From NCBI RefSeq assembly GCF_029931775.1, contig NC_079320.1, positions 39,548,510-39,612,509 of the forward strand: a DNA stretch of 64,000 nucleotides, read 5' to 3'. The notes beneath the pieces are model-generated. The model was given only the letters and a program-made list of their open reading frames with translations. It was not told where the DNA came from and did not search any database. Origin of the DNA: Euleptes europaea. Lineage: Eukaryota > Chordata > Lepidosauria > Squamata > Sphaerodactylidae. Shown here piece by piece: positions 1-48,716 of the stretch. Position 1 is the first letter of the stretch. Every line of letters starts with the position of its first letter. A program made the translations under genes and the position numbers.

Positions 1-90
1 AAATGTTTATAAACCTGCTGTTCTCCCAATAAGTGTAGCTTATCTGGCTTTTAAAAAATTTATCATAATTTTTTTTGGCTATGATTCACT

Positions 91-318
91 CCACCCTGAC
101 CTGGATGGCCCAGGCTAGCCTGATCTCATCAGATCTCAGACACTGAACAGGGTTGGCCCTGGTTAGTACTTGAATGGGAGACCACCAAGGAATACCAGGG
201 TCGCTATGCAGAGGAAGGCAATGGCAAACCACCTGTTAATCTTTTGCCTTGAAAACACTACAGGGTCACCATAAATCAGCTGCTACTTGACTGCATTTCT
301 CACACTCACACACACACG
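91..318 (+). repeat. 5S rRNA-derived SINE
   Basis: The first half resembles vertebrate 5S rRNA, with the order CCACCCTGA, GATCTCATCAGATCTCAG, GGTTAGTACTTG and GATGGGAGACC (the internal promoter region). The second half is a tail shared with other copies (GGCAAACCACC, GGGTCACCATAA, GACTTGACTGC) and it ends in CACACA. It is a SINE3-type retroposon, not a 5S gene: the 3' end of 5S is missing and a foreign tail follows. Other copies lie at 8808, 10910 and 56166. Confidence 0.8.
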
Positions 319-530
319 ATTCACTGGAGGGATAACTGCATTAGTCGTTTGCAGTAAGAACAAGCAGGAGTCTTGTCACATCTTGACTACGCTCCTGCTC
401 TATCATCGGCCTTAGAAACTTCATGAGCCCATTTCACACATTTCTGGAGTGAATTCTGAAAGTTTAGGAAAAAAGGCATAATTTCTAATCCTCTTGAATT
501 GTTTACTGAATGCCCTATCCTGTCGATTAT

Positions 531-692
531 AGGCCATTTATGCATGGGAGGTTTAGCCTTGCATTTGTCACGCTCTAGATGCCCATTTTCCCCATCCCAA
601 TTCTCAAAACTCAACAATAAGCCCCCATGAGAATTGGGATGGGGAAAACGGGCATCTAGAGAGTGGCAAAACCTCCCATGCACAAACAGCCA
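531..692. repeat. Fold-back (palindromic) MITE
   Basis: Two arms of about 70 bases face each other: GCATGGGAGGTTT and TCTAGATGCCCATTTTCCCC on the left recur inverted on the right as GGGGAAAACGGGCATCTAGA and AAACCTCCCATGC. A short AACAATAAGCCCC spacer separates them. The arms differ at several sites, so it is not fresh. No clear target duplication was found. It lies just upstream of the NAA15 CpG island. Confidence 0.7.
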
Positions 693-783
693 CCCTGACT
701 CAACCTATGTAAATCCCGCCTGGAGTCCAAGTGGGAAAGGCGGAATATAAATAACGTAAATTTAAACGTAATAAATTATCCAG
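690..783 (+). repeat. SINE/LINE 3' tail fragment
   Basis: The stretch GGGAAAGGCGGAATATAAATAA matches the tail style of L2-mobilised retroposons in this window (compare GGCAGGATATAAATGAAAG at 37470). Only the tail is present. The family cannot be fixed from this piece. Confidence 0.4.
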
Positions 784-1090
784 TAAGATTGCACAAGGCG
801 ACGAGGATGTCCCCCTCCCCATCTTTCAGAAAAGGCAGCGGCGAAGGACCCCCCCCCCCTTCGGGCACAAGCCAGCCCTCAGCCACGCGCGGCGGCGCTT
901 CCTCGCGCCACCTGACCTCAGCGCGTCCACGCAGGCGCAGTGCCTCCCTGAGAAGCCGCGAGGGGAGGAGGGAAGAGCGAACGCGCTCCAGTGTCCCGAT
1001 TTACCTCCAAGTCCTGAGGAAGGGAAGCGATGGGGTCGCGGCGCATGCGCTCGCGCCTGGGTGACCCGGCTGGGGAAGCCCTCGGCGGCG

Positions 1091-1104
1091 GCCATTTTGG
1101 CGGC
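1091..1104 (+). promoter_or_regulatory. YY1-like element
   Basis: GCCATTTTGGCGGC contains the GCCATNTT core recognised by YY1, common near the start sites of TATA-less housekeeping promoters. Its place 305-318 bases before the ATG suits a start-site-proximal element. Match by eye only. Confidence 0.45.
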
Positions 1105-1137
1105 GCCTCCTCCTCTCTCTCCGGCCTGTTCAGTTAC

Positions 1138-1143
1138 CACGTG
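1138..1143. promoter_or_regulatory. E-box CACGTG
   Basis: A perfect palindromic E-box inside the CpG island, about 265 bases before the NAA15 ATG. Possible MYC/MAX, USF or TFE-type site. A short motif, so moderate weight only. Confidence 0.35.
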
Positions 1144-1408
1144 AACCGTCCGCCGCCTGGGGCTCGCCGCGGGGTCAGGGGAAGCGGGCGCGGGCAGGGC
1201 GGCTGGGGGAGGCCGCGCGGGGCGGGAGGGCGAGGCGCAGCCGCGGCAAACCCCGTCTGGGCTGGTGGCGGCGGCCTGGCGGGCGGTCCCTCCTGGGAGT
1301 TGGCGACAGCGAGGAAGGACCTGACTGACCGGCCCGGAGTTCGCGGCGGTAGCCACAAGAGGCGGTGCGGCGGCGGCGGCGGCAGGAAAAGCATCCGCAG
1401 CGGGGACG

Positions 1409-39005
<37,597 letters not shown>

Positions 39006-40230
39006 ACTTTTAAAAGAGTGGAATAATTTTGGACCGTATCTGGTGTATAATATTTTTGTCACGCACCTGCTGAATTGTTCTACCGTACACAGAGAATGGA
39101 GAAGTAAAAATGGTTGCCTTCAAAGTTTTACTTTTTTTATCCTGCTGACGAAGTATATAATATAAAGTAACGTATTACTGGATATAGGTGGCTCAGTTAA
39201 AGAAAAAAAAAAACTAAGCACTGCTAAAATTGAGAAGTATCCCTTATCTACGTGCCCCGTTTTTAAACTAATTTATATGGAATCTGAAGGCTTAACACCC
39301 CCATGGGAGCAGGTGTGTGGCAGAAATATTACTTTAAATTTGTCTTGTTGAGATGACTATCTCGGACAGCAAAACTGCTGTTTTAGCACTGGATCCTTTC
39401 ACTGAGCACAAAGAGTTGTTGGGGCTTTAGCATCTGACTGATTTTGATACTGAGATGATACTACCCTTTGGAAGTATGCGATGTGAATCACTATTTGCAG
39501 ACCAACCTGCAACATGCATAGTGTTGTAGAGACTGGGACATAAAATATGAAGCAAAATAATGAAACATAAGGTGTTCAATAAGCTTGTTGTGTCTCCGAA
39601 ATTCACTGCACGTGATCAGTTTGGTGTTCTTGCACCACAGTTTTTAAATGAAGGAACTGGTTAGAACATTCTTTGTTTTAATTAACACTTTGAAAAGAAA
39701 TCAACTGCTTATTTAGGAGACAAGTATTGGACAGCATTTTTTTGGCTAAACTTGTTAAAACTGTCATGCAAGAACCAAATGAAATTATGCACTGTGATGT
39801 GGCACCAACTCATTAGAAAGACAGCATGCATATTTCACGTACAGTGGAAATATAAATGAACATAACTATGGCTTGAAATTTCAAAGAGCAGAACTCCTGC
39901 CTACCAATTTCTGACCGATCGAGAGACTAATTGCTTAAAACCTCAGCAGGCCTTGTTCACGTTATGCAGAAAAAAGTGCTGCAGTTTAGATACCTCTGGA
40001 ACTTTTCCACAGTGTCACAGGTTTGTAATACTTGAAGCCCTACATTTCTAAGAATATATTTCTTGCTCAGTTGTTTCAGGCAAGCCCATGACTTTGTAAC
40101 TTTTACCGGGCCCAAGATTTTTTTTCAATAACAGACCAGCTTCTTATTCCTGCAGTTACAGATGTAATTTCCTTTGTTAAACATAAGGTACCAAATATAA
40201 TGCAATAAAACGTTTTGAAAGAGAGTTGTG
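39006..40230 (+). other. NAA15: NAA15 3' UTR
   Basis: AT-rich sequence from the stop codon to the first good polyadenylation signal, AATAAA at 40204-40209. A second AATAAA lies at 40378. No inserted repeats, consistent with a selected UTR. Confidence 0.7.
40204..40209 (+). terminator. Polyadenylation signal AATAAA (NAA15)
   Basis: AATAAA about 1.2 kb after the NAA15 stop, followed by a GT-rich stretch (GAGTTGTGTGACTGG) as expected for a cleavage site. Confidence 0.6.
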
Positions 40231-41756
40231 TGACTGGAGAATTTAAAAGCTGCTGTCAGGTAAAGAGTTGTAGGGCAAGACGAATGTGATGTGTAGGATT
40301 ATATTAGTGTTGGTGAAATCCCACAATGCATAATACAACAGTGCTTGGAGACACTCTTCCCCTCCACCCTTCTTCCCCAATAAATCTTAACCACAGTGGC
40401 TGCAGCTGTGAATAGTAATTTACAAGTTGGCAAAGGGCATGGTTCTGAAAAATTCAACATCATTTTGGCGGAGTAAACTCAATGAAAACTTACATAGAAT
40501 AGAAAACTTCAGAGTAGAAACCTAATATTTAGCAAGGGAAATGTCTAAATTGTTGCCAATTGGCAAGATTTGAGAGTTGACATTTTGGTGGTTTTCATTG
40601 TTGTGCATCCCTTTAAGGGAGATCATTACTCTTTCTGTGATAAGAAAAGTATAAAAGACAAGTATGGATTCCTCATTCATCATCTATAAATATACTGTTT
40701 GTGCAAATGTATGCTTATGAACAACTTTAGTTTTGTCATAATCTTATGTTAATCACTCTGTTCATGGTCCAGTATTTGAGCGTTATTTCTCAGTGAAAGT
40801 ATACTGGGTAAGCCATTTATTTAAAAGGGAGATTATGCCTGGTCTGCAAGGATCTCAGGCTATCCATCTGTAGAACTTTTGAGTTAGTTATAACCATTAT
40901 CCATAAATTACATGAGCAGATGACAAGATGTACATAGAAACCATACGGCTACAGCCCTGTCATTCTTGTAGTTAGAAACTGTATTACTTGTGAACTCTGC
41001 TGAAGTGTAGGTATGGGTATCTAATATAAGTCTCTTACATGCCCCTTCCTCCAATTCAGTGATAGTTAGTAACTTGAGAACTCTGCTCTGTGTGACTTTT
41101 CAATCTTGGCTTTCATAGCTCAGGGCGTGTGTGTAGAAGTTCAGAATTACACATCTCAACTTTGCCCTTTTATTTTCAAAAAGCATTTTCATGACAGTAT
41201 TTGAGTACAATTGTAGAAGGGAAGCTGAGCAAGGACTAGTGCACCCATAACCTTCATAGCATTGTTCTTGCCATAAGCAAGCATGCACAAAGTAGTTAAA
41301 TTCCCATGATACATGTAAATGAAAGTTCAATGTTTTCCAGCCTCAGTTCCGGTAGAGCTGACCCCATTATATTTAACCCTGCCATTTTACAAGCTTTTGA
41401 TGCTTGCAGGAATGGGGTGATATTGGACTATAAAACTTCTAAGTGTCTGTATAAGTGAACCAGCTTTTTTTTGGGGGGGGGTCTTGTTTTTATGTACAAC
41501 TACTCATCCAGAGTAGGTCTCTTCAACTTACCATGAGGCTGGCTAGCTAACTAGAGCTGACTTGCACGTATGGCTTTGCCACTAGCCTTGCCCGTGTCCC
41601 TTAGCTTTTCTGGTAGTTTGAAAGCTCCAAGAGCAGGGGGAAGGGGTAGAGAATAACCAGTGGACGAGGCGGAGGGGCTGCTCATGCTTGCAGGCAATAG
41701 GCCAGAACTGCTGCTGCTCTAGAGGAAGTTTATGCCATTTGTCTTCCGTGCAAGCT
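40231..41756. other. Spacer between NAA15 and RAB33B
   Basis: AT-rich. Alternative NAA15 UTR sequence is possible up to about 40400. No repeat with clear ends. Confidence 0.45.
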
Positions 41757-41826
41757 TTCCTATCCTGTTAGTCTTTAAGGTGCCTCTGGACTGTTGCTTT
41801 GTTTCAATAGACTAGCGGCTACCCCG
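41757..41826 (-). repeat. Single arm of the fold-back family
   Basis: GTTAGTCTTTAAGGTGCCTC, TGGACTGTTGC and TAGACTAGCGGCTACCCC match one arm end of the elements at 36300 and 43105. Confidence 0.65.
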
Positions 41827-42020
41827 CTGGAGTGCCTAGGCAAAGGTCTGCTTGGCCTTAGCCAGGCCCAGAATAGGGGCAAACAAAGAACACCGGAGGT
41901 CACTGTGAGCAGAGAAAAACGAAGGCTGTCTCTTTAAAGCCCGTGCCCTCAGGGGCCGTCATTAGTGACGTGCTGGTTTGTGCTCAGAGACGCCTCCCAG
42001 TTCTTTTCCCCTAGGGGGAG

Positions 42021-42030
42021 GTCACGTGAC
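42021..42030. promoter_or_regulatory. CLEAR/TFEB palindrome GTCACGTGAC
   Basis: An exact 10-base palindrome equal to the published CLEAR consensus bound by TFEB/TFE3/MITF, 325-334 bases before the RAB33B ATG. It would link RAB33B, which binds ATG16L1, to lysosome/autophagy control. USF could also bind. Confidence 0.5.
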
Positions 42031-42354
42031 GGCTGGCGAAAGCCCCTTCTCGCGCGTCTCGCCCAGCTTCCGCCAGGCTGCCCTTTTTCCCCCCCCGACT
42101 TCGCTCTCCGCGTATCAGTTTCGTCCTTCGCAAGAAAGGGGCGGAGCAACCGCTCCTACGTGGCTGCCCGGGCCCCGCCCGCTACAGCCTCAAACGGCCA
42201 GGGGGAAGCGGTTGAAGAGCGGCAACCGCCAATCGAAGCCTCGCGCTCGCGTGCACGCTGAGCCGGCAAGTGCGCATGCGTACAGCCTTTCTTTGCTGGG
42301 TGGAGGGGAGGGGGGCGCAGCGCCGCTGTCATCGCCGGAGCCCCAGGCCCGGCC

Positions 42355-42594
42355 ATGGCGACCGAGCTGGAGTCGTCGCTGGAGCTGAGCTTGTCGAGCA
42401 GCTGCGCGGAGCCCGGGACGCTGCCCCCCGCGCGCTCCCGCATTTTCAAGATCATCGTCATCGGGGACTCGAACGTGGGGAAAACGTGCCTCACTTTCCG
42501 CTTCTGCGCCGGCCGCTTCCCGGAGCGCACCGAGGCCACCATCGGGGTGGATTTCCGCGAACGCGCCGTCGCCATCGACGGGGAGCGAATTAAG
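42355..42594 (+). CDS. RAB33B: RAB33B coding exon 1
   Basis: Residues 1-80, all within the CpG island. Starts GGCCATGGCG (good initiation context) and ends ATT AAG|GTACGG. Very GC-rich third positions compared with exon 2. Confidence 0.97.
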
Positions 42595-45279
42595 GTACGG
42601 GTTTCTACAGTATTTTTAGTTATTTTTATTTAAAAAATTTTATTAAAATTTTTATTAAAAATAAATTTTATATTTTGTATTTTTAATTAATTTTTTAATT
42701 AATTGTTTATTAAAATTAAATTTTATTAATTTTTTATTTTATTGAAAATAAATAAAATATTTTATTTTTGTCATGGGGAGAGTGGTACATCGTGGTCATG
42801 TGGTGGCTGAGAGAGAGAAACACACTTCCAAAGCACTCGGCGGAAGCCCCGTTACCTCGTTGAGGAGAGGCTGCCCCTGGCTGCAGCCTGCTCCTCCCTT
42901 CAGCTTGTCATGGCTGCGTCCCGTGGGGCGTTTTACTTTCACGACAACCCTGCGGGGCGAGTGAAGGCTGAAAGAGAGGAGGGGCACGGGGCTGAGACCC
43001 GGATTTCCCCTTTCCAAGTCTAGCCTTGACTCGCCAGGTGTCACTGATGACACAAACTACCTTCCAGGCCGCTCTGATTCGTTGCTTCACCTCCTTTTAA
43101 GATCGTAGAAAAGAGCAAGAGTCCAGTAGCATCTTAAAGACTACCAAAAATATTTTCTGGCAGGGTATGAGCTTTCGTGAGCCACAGCGTGAGCTGTGGC
43201 TCACAAAAGCTCATTCCCTGCCAGAAAATATTTTTGTGAGTCTTTAAGGTGCCACTGGACTCTTGCTCTTTTCTACTACTGCAGACAGACTAACACGGCT
43301 ACCCACTCTGAATTATTTTAAAATCGTGAGTTTAAAGTGCGCTTCTTGAGTTGCAGAAGCAAAACTTATGCTTGGGAGCGTTTTTCAAGGGCTTCAGCGA
43401 CTCCTCACAAAGCCAGAAGTGTATCAAAGTGAGCCAGACCTACTCGGGAAGAGAGGCCCCCAAATCCAATAAAATAAATAAATTGTTGTAAAATTAGTTC
43501 TTATATGCAAGCTTTTTGATCTGTAGACCTAGGTATCACTGTTCGGTATAGTTACGTTCAAGAGCTAATATACGAAGAGACCCTATAAGAGGAAGCAATC
43601 AGTGGGGTTAAAATGTTGGACTTGGGAGATCCATGTTCAAATCCCAACTCAGCCATGAAGATCAGCCTCTATTCCAGAGAACTGGAGAATGCCCAGTGTA
43701 ACACCCATTTATAAAAAGGATTCCAGGGGGAAATTACAGGCCAGTTAGCTTAAAATCTGTTCCAGGTAAATTGATGGAAGGCATTATTAAAGAAAGAATT
43801 GTGAAGCATATAGAAGGGCAAGCCCTGCTGAGCAAAAGCCAATGTGGCTTCGGCAAAGGCAAGTCCTGTTTCGCTAACCTTTTAGAGTTTTTTGAAAGTG
43901 TCAAAAGGCATGTGGACAGGAATGAGCCTGTGGACGTTGTGTATTTGGATTTCCAAAAGGCTTATCACAAAGCTCGTCACCAAAGACTGCTAAGTAAACT
44001 TCATAGTCATGGAATAAGAGGACAAGTCCTCGTATGGATTGAAAGCTGGCTAAAAAATAGGAAGCAGAGAGTGGTAATAAATGGTGTTGATAGAGTGGAC
44101 TGGGACAAGCTTTTCACCCTCATAATACTAGAATGCGGGGTCATCTGCTGAAGCTGAAGGGTGAGATTCAAAACCGAAAACGAAATATTTCTTCACACAA
44201 TGCATAGTTAAATCGTGGAACTCCCTGCCCCAGGATGTGGTTACTAGTCAAAATGGATACTAGTCATGATGCATACCTATTCTCTCTAGTATCAGAGGAG
44301 CCTATTATATTAGGTGCTGTGAAACACAAGTGGATGCTGCTGCTGCAGTCGTCTTGCTTGTGGGCTTCGTAGAGGCACCTGATTGGCCACTGTGTGAACA
44401 GACTGCTGGACTTTATGGACTTTGGTCTGATCAAGCAGGGCTTTTCTTATGTTCTTATATAAGTGACTGGGACTTTTCGCTGTTTTGATTTGAGGATAAA
44501 ATGGGGAAGGGGGAAAAAACTATGAATGCCTCTTGAAGTTCCTTAAAGAAAGAATGAGGTAACAATATGATGGATTAATAGGGATACAGGTTCCTTACAG
44601 AAGTGTGTTTGTTAACATCTCATGTTAATTTTACATATTTTTTTCTAAAACATGAAAATGGTGGACACAAGTTCTCTTTTAAGAGCCTTTCTGAAAGATG
44701 CCCACATAACCAAAACTTTTGCCCATAGAAAAGATCTGCCTTTAGCGAGTTGAGCTGGCGTCTTGTTGCCACCAAGAGTGAAATTATTTGTGTTTTCTCT
44801 CTTCTCTCCACCCCTCCCCCTTTGGACCATTCTAGATCCAGCTCTGGGATACAGCAGGGCAAGAGCGATTCAGGAAGAGCATGGTTCAGCACTATTATAG
44901 GAATGTACACGCTGTCGTATTTGTATATGATATGACAAACATTGCAAGTTTTCATAGTTTGCCTTCGTGGATCGAGGAGTGCAAGCAACATTTGTTCACC
45001 AATGACATACCCCGGATTTTGGTTGGAAATAAATGTGATTTGAGAAGTGCAATTCAGGTACCAACGGACATGGCGCAGAAATTTGCCGATACTCATAGTA
45101 TGCCACTTTTTGAAACATCTGCTAAAAACCCTGATGACAACGATCATGTGGAAGCCATATTTATGACCCTGGCTCATAAGCTCAAGAGCCACAAGCCATT
45201 AATGCTTAGTCAGCCACCTGATCATAGCACAGTACACTTAGAATCTGATCCAAAACCTGCTATCACATGTTGGTGTTAA
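42355..45279 (+). CDS. RAB33B: RAB33B, Golgi/autophagy Rab GTPase (2 coding exons)
   Basis: Small GTPase of the medial Golgi that acts in retrograde Golgi traffic and recruits ATG16L1 during autophagosome formation. Exons 42355-42594 and 44836-45279 give 227 residues (human 229). P-loop GDSNVGKT at 37-44, switch [10 protein letters not shown] at 62-70, switch II WDTAGQE at 84-90, NKCD at 145-148, ETSAK at 173-177. C-terminal CWC (225-227) is a double geranylgeranylation site. All GTP-binding residues are present. The N-terminal Ser/Glu-rich extension is typical of RAB33. The intron sits between ERIK and IQLWDTAG, as expected for the family. It follows NAA15 as in other amniotes. Confidence 0.98.
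42605..42772. repeat. A/T-only low-complexity tract
   Basis: About 170 bases of TTTTATTAAAA-type sequence with almost no G or C, starting 11 bases after the exon 1 donor at the edge of a CpG island. Confidence 0.85.
43105..43312. repeat. Fold-back element, same family as 36300
   Basis: Arms GTAGAAAAGAGCAAGAGTCC and GGACTCTTGCTCTTTTCTAC enclose 172 bases (43105-43276). The outer end CAGACTAACACGGCTACCCA follows. The centre lacks the CTGAAGA stretch: the fold is at GAGCCACAGCGTGAGCTGTGGCTC. Confidence 0.88.
43608..43663 (+). repeat. tRNA-type SINE fragment
   Basis: GGTTAAAATGTTGGACTTGG and GTTCAAATCCCAACTCAGCC ATGAAG are a tRNA-like head with a B box. The tail is missing. Confidence 0.6.
43665..44462 (+). 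repeat. CR1-group LINE, RT domain joined to 3' end
   Basis: RT blocks: [10 protein letters not shown]-like start, then [40 protein letters not shown] and [19 protein letters not shown]. The catalytic YADD region is missing: after about 44110 the sequence jumps to the 3' end (GTGGAACTCCCTGCCCCAGG, CTTTTCTTATGTTCTTAT). An internally deleted copy, different from the CR1 copies with CTATGATT tails. Confidence 0.85.
44466..44835. other. RAB33B intron 1, end, no feature seen
   Basis: AT-rich with a pyrimidine-rich acceptor tract before 44836. Nothing else. Confidence 0.5.
44836..45279 (+). CDS. RAB33B: RAB33B coding exon 2 and stop
   Basis: Residues 81-227 and TAA. Acceptor GGACCATTCTAG. Holds switch II, the guanine-base contacts and the CWC prenylation end. 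Confidence 0.98.
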   Translation: MQLWDTAGQERFRKSMVQHYYRNVHAVVFVYDMTNIASFHSLPSWIEECKQHLFTNDIPRILVGNKCDLRSAIQVPTDMAQKFADTHSMPLFETSAKNPDDNDHVEAIFMTLAHKLKSHKPLMLSQPPDHSTVHLESDPKPAITCWC

Positions 45280-47645
45280 CTTGCAGTATTTTTAGTCACT
45301 CTGTCTAGTGTGCAAGTGCTTTAAGGGTGTGGCCTTGGTCATATTCCAGTGCAGTAGGAATTATGTTGGATCTTTTTGGCACTTTACTGTATGCTTTTGT
45401 GTTTAGGTGTGTTAACACTCCTTGCACTTTGTAATTGTCAGATCCACAAATTACTGAAGTTTCTGGAGATTAGCTTTTCCAAGTGAAATTTGACGTCCCG
45501 TTAAGGTAGCTTATAGTTTCAGGATCTTTTCTCCACTAAAAAAAGACAGATATAGTAGAACAATTTTCTAATGCCCTTAGTGTGCCCATATACCGCAGTT
45601 CTGTAGAAAACGAAAGTGTTACAAAGTATTAATGTTGTATACTTGGTAAATGACTTTGTGAAATTAACATTTCAGTGGCATATTTTGACCAGTGCACAGT
45701 GGAATAGAAAGATTTGACTTGAGTGCCAGTGTTGGATGCTTCTTGTATTCTTTTGATTGCTTTATTATACTCTCTCAGGAGGTTCCCAAAGGAGGGAACG
45801 CACATTCAGAGCTTTTCTACATAAAGATGTGGTTTGAAACTCAAAATGTCCTTTCACATTTGACTAGCACTCTTTATAGGTTTGCACTCATTCTTGAGTG
45901 AGAGAATGATAGAAAAGACTTGAGAGTATATCCAGAATTATTCCAGCATTATTCTACACCGTCATGCTGTCATCTCTTACCAGATAGGCATATGAATCTA
46001 ATGAAACATTGGAAACAGTATTGGAAAACGGTAACTATATAAGAATTTTCGTTGCAATTGTAACTGTACTCTGGAGCTGGAACAATCCATAGGATCTCTT
46101 TATCTTAAATTTGTGCCTATACCTTTAAGAGCTCTCTGGCTGCATAAGAAGAGCCACACCCTTCCCACTTGTACTCCACCCTCCTTTGTCCACCTGCCTG
46201 TCCTGTCCACCATGGAGCAAAACTTGTTTCTGTTTTACAACAGGAGGGTGGAGGTGCTCCCCTTGCATCACCCTGGAGCTTTTAAAACTCTTGACACCAC
46301 TAAGGTCAGTCGTTCTTAACCATCAATTTATAGTTTGTGTTCTCTTGCTGTGATGAAATATGGCATTTCCCAGTGGGAGACTTGCAGTCTCAGCAGACTT
46401 ATACTATATGGCATCCAAACCAGTCACAGCATGAGACAGTTCTAAGCAGATATTTTAGATCAGGATACTAGTTTGTGAAGCTGACCTCGGTAAAACAGTT
46501 AAGATTGAAGTGGTAACATTGCTGAAAAGGTTCGGTGAACTGCAAATGTAGATTTAGATAGACTGACTTGGAAGAGCAAATACTGTCCTCTGCGACTGGT
46601 TGATCTGCGTTCGAGTTGTTTTAATGTTTTTAAAATTAAAATGACTGAAACGCAGGGTTTCCAGTATGTAAGAACTTACGTGCCTTAGTATATGATAATA
46701 CAGACTATCCCACTATATTTTACAAGCTGTCAAATTATTCTTTTGGGTATGGGGTAGGGGTCACTAGGGGAGACTGTGCGGAATTGGCAATGGGGAATCC
46801 CATTGCCTTCCTGAACAGCATTATCAGAAAACTGAGATCCAATTGCCTTTTAATTTCCTTGCACAGATAGACCTCCTGAGTTTCATGTAAGTTCTGGATA
46901 TAAAGATGTTGTCCGCTTAAAACTCATAGAATTAAGACTTTAATGAGTTAAATTGGCATAAACTTGCAGGTGAATAAAACAACAGTTGTGAAGAATAAAG
47001 CACACTTCCTTTGTTTTTAGATAATGTAGCTGTGGCATTAGGAGGGCTAAGAAGAGTGCTTCTTTCCTGTATGATGGGGAAAGAACAATGCTTTTCTAAC
47101 TGGCCATTTAACCATTGGATTAACTGAAATTTAAAAAGGAAAGTAAGCCGTGGAGTATGTATCAGTATCAGTATTGTGCGTCAACACTTATTTTGCCCAG
47201 TGTGACACTATGTTCACTCACTATATGCCGCTGTTGGGAAAAAAGTAAATATGAGCATCTGCTCACGCTTTTAATCTTTACCTTTGTATAACTATCATCA
47301 GTCATTTTAGGATAATTACAGATATATAATGAATAAAGATATTCTGCTGTAAATTACTGAAGTACAAAACACTAGCTTTATGGTCTAGGTTTAAATAAAT
47401 ATTAATTGCATCTCAGTCACTAAAAGGCATGATCCATGGACACCCTGGTCTAAGCATGCATATGTGGATGGTGCTCAAGATTTTATATAGTTTTTTGCTT
47501 CTCAGTACAGCTGTTACATTTTTTTGTACTCGATACTGGAAAAAGGGAATTTTATCTGTTTTAAAGGTCAAGCAGCTTTCATTTAGTTAATACTGCTTCC
47601 GTGAATAATTGGCTAGGTGTCTGTAATAATTTTTAATAAAGGAAT
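45280..47645 (+). other. RAB33B: RAB33B 3' UTR (likely long)
   Basis: AT-rich, almost repeat-free. Candidate polyadenylation signals AATAAA at 47332 and 47635, with earlier ones near 46972 and 46989. The last, at 47635-47640, is in a clean context (TTTTTAATAAAGGAATG). Which is used cannot be told from sequence. Confidence 0.5.
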
Positions 47646-48205
47646 GTCTTAAATGTATATGAATGATTTTCAAATATCGTTTACATTCCTCTCTTGGAGG
47701 ACTCACCTGTTTACTTAAATTAAGAATATGAAGTAAAGGTTTTAGTGCAAATGTAGTATCAGTGTTTGTTTATAAACGTCTTAAAAATTTCAAGCACAAA
47801 ATGAAGGGTTTAATGAAATGGATAAGGAATGGAAGCAGAAGTCATGTAGGTTCTAGTACCCAATACAACCTGTGAGATGGTTACTTTGCAATTTATAACT
47901 TCATTTTACAGAATTCTTCTGCCATCATATCACAAAAGAATGATGCTATGTAACATGTTGCTGCATATATACACAGTTAATCCAAGATGCTGCTTTAGGT
48001 AACAATAACACTTTAAGTACAGAAGTCAGTGTAATTTTGTATTTTTTTATCCTGCCAAAGTAATGAAGGATTTCTTTGTATGTGTTCTTATCAAAATAAC
48101 CACACCACGCGATACTATATTAAAACGAATAAATCAAATTCTGCCACGGTTTGTCTCATTTTTGTTGTATTTTAGATTACCAGCTAGCATGGATAAGGCT
48201 CTGCT
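47646..48205. other. Spacer downstream of RAB33B, no feature seen
   Basis: AT-rich. One more AATAAA at 48128. No element recognised. Confidence 0.4.
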
Positions 48206-48206
48206 A

Positions 48207-48667
48207 CAGGCCAATCCTAAGGGGGGTGGTTGCACCGTGGCCAGGGACAGCAGAGCCACGGTGCAGCTGAGCAGTCTCCTGAGCGGTTTGCTGTGCTGCA
48301 GCTAGCAAGCCAAAAAGAGACGCTCCCCCAACCCCTATGAAACTGCTGTATGCAGTTCCATGGTCTGCGTCACCATTTTTGCCAGCGTAAGTTTGTGCCT
48401 GCAGAAGGGCATTCCTGGGGTGAAAGAGCTCAGGGAGCTGACCAAAGCCACCCCCATCCCCAAGAATGCCTCCTTTGGTGCCAGTGCAAGCTCCTGCACC
48501 GGAGGTGCACTGCCGCCATGGCTGCACTGATATCCATGCATGGCGCCACTGCACCGCTCCCCAGCACAGCAGTGCTCCCCAGCATGCCTGCGCAAGTGGC
48601 ATTTATGTTGGCACCGGGGTCACGTCACTTCCTAAGCCCTTTTGGGCCCACTTAGGGATTGCACTGT
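48207..48667. mobile_element. Non-autonomous DNA transposon-like element, GC-rich
   Basis: Ends are imperfect inverted repeats: CAGGCCAATCCTAAGG on the left, and on the right CACTTAGGGATTGCACTG, whose reverse is CAGTGCAATCCCTAAGTG. The inside is GC-rich and open on both strands for about 130 codons, without recognisable protein. No clean target duplication. Confidence 0.5.
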
Positions 48668-48716
48668 CAGTGTTTGAATTGAGCCTTGTGGTGCTTAAGA
48701 AACAAGTACAGGCATT

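Larger units (their letters stand above)
41960..42600 (+). promoter_or_regulatory. RAB33B: CpG-island promoter of RAB33B
   Basis: A sharp change to GC-rich, CpG-dense sequence covering the 5' UTR and all of coding exon 1. No TATA box. Carries GTCACGTGAC at 42021. The island ends at a strikingly AT-only tract just inside intron 1. Confidence 0.85.

Noticed and set aside
91-318. A functional 5S rRNA gene
   Set aside because: The 3' third of 5S is replaced by a SINE tail and several copies of the same composite exist.
42156-42575. 139-codon - strand open frame over RAB33B exon 1
   Set aside because: Shadow of a GC-rich coding exon.
43771-44151. 126-codon open frame as a gene
   Set aside because: It is CR1-group reverse transcriptase.
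48204-48655. 132- and 112-codon open frames on opposite strands
   Set aside because: Both lie in a GC-rich transposon-like element with inverted ends; no domain seen.
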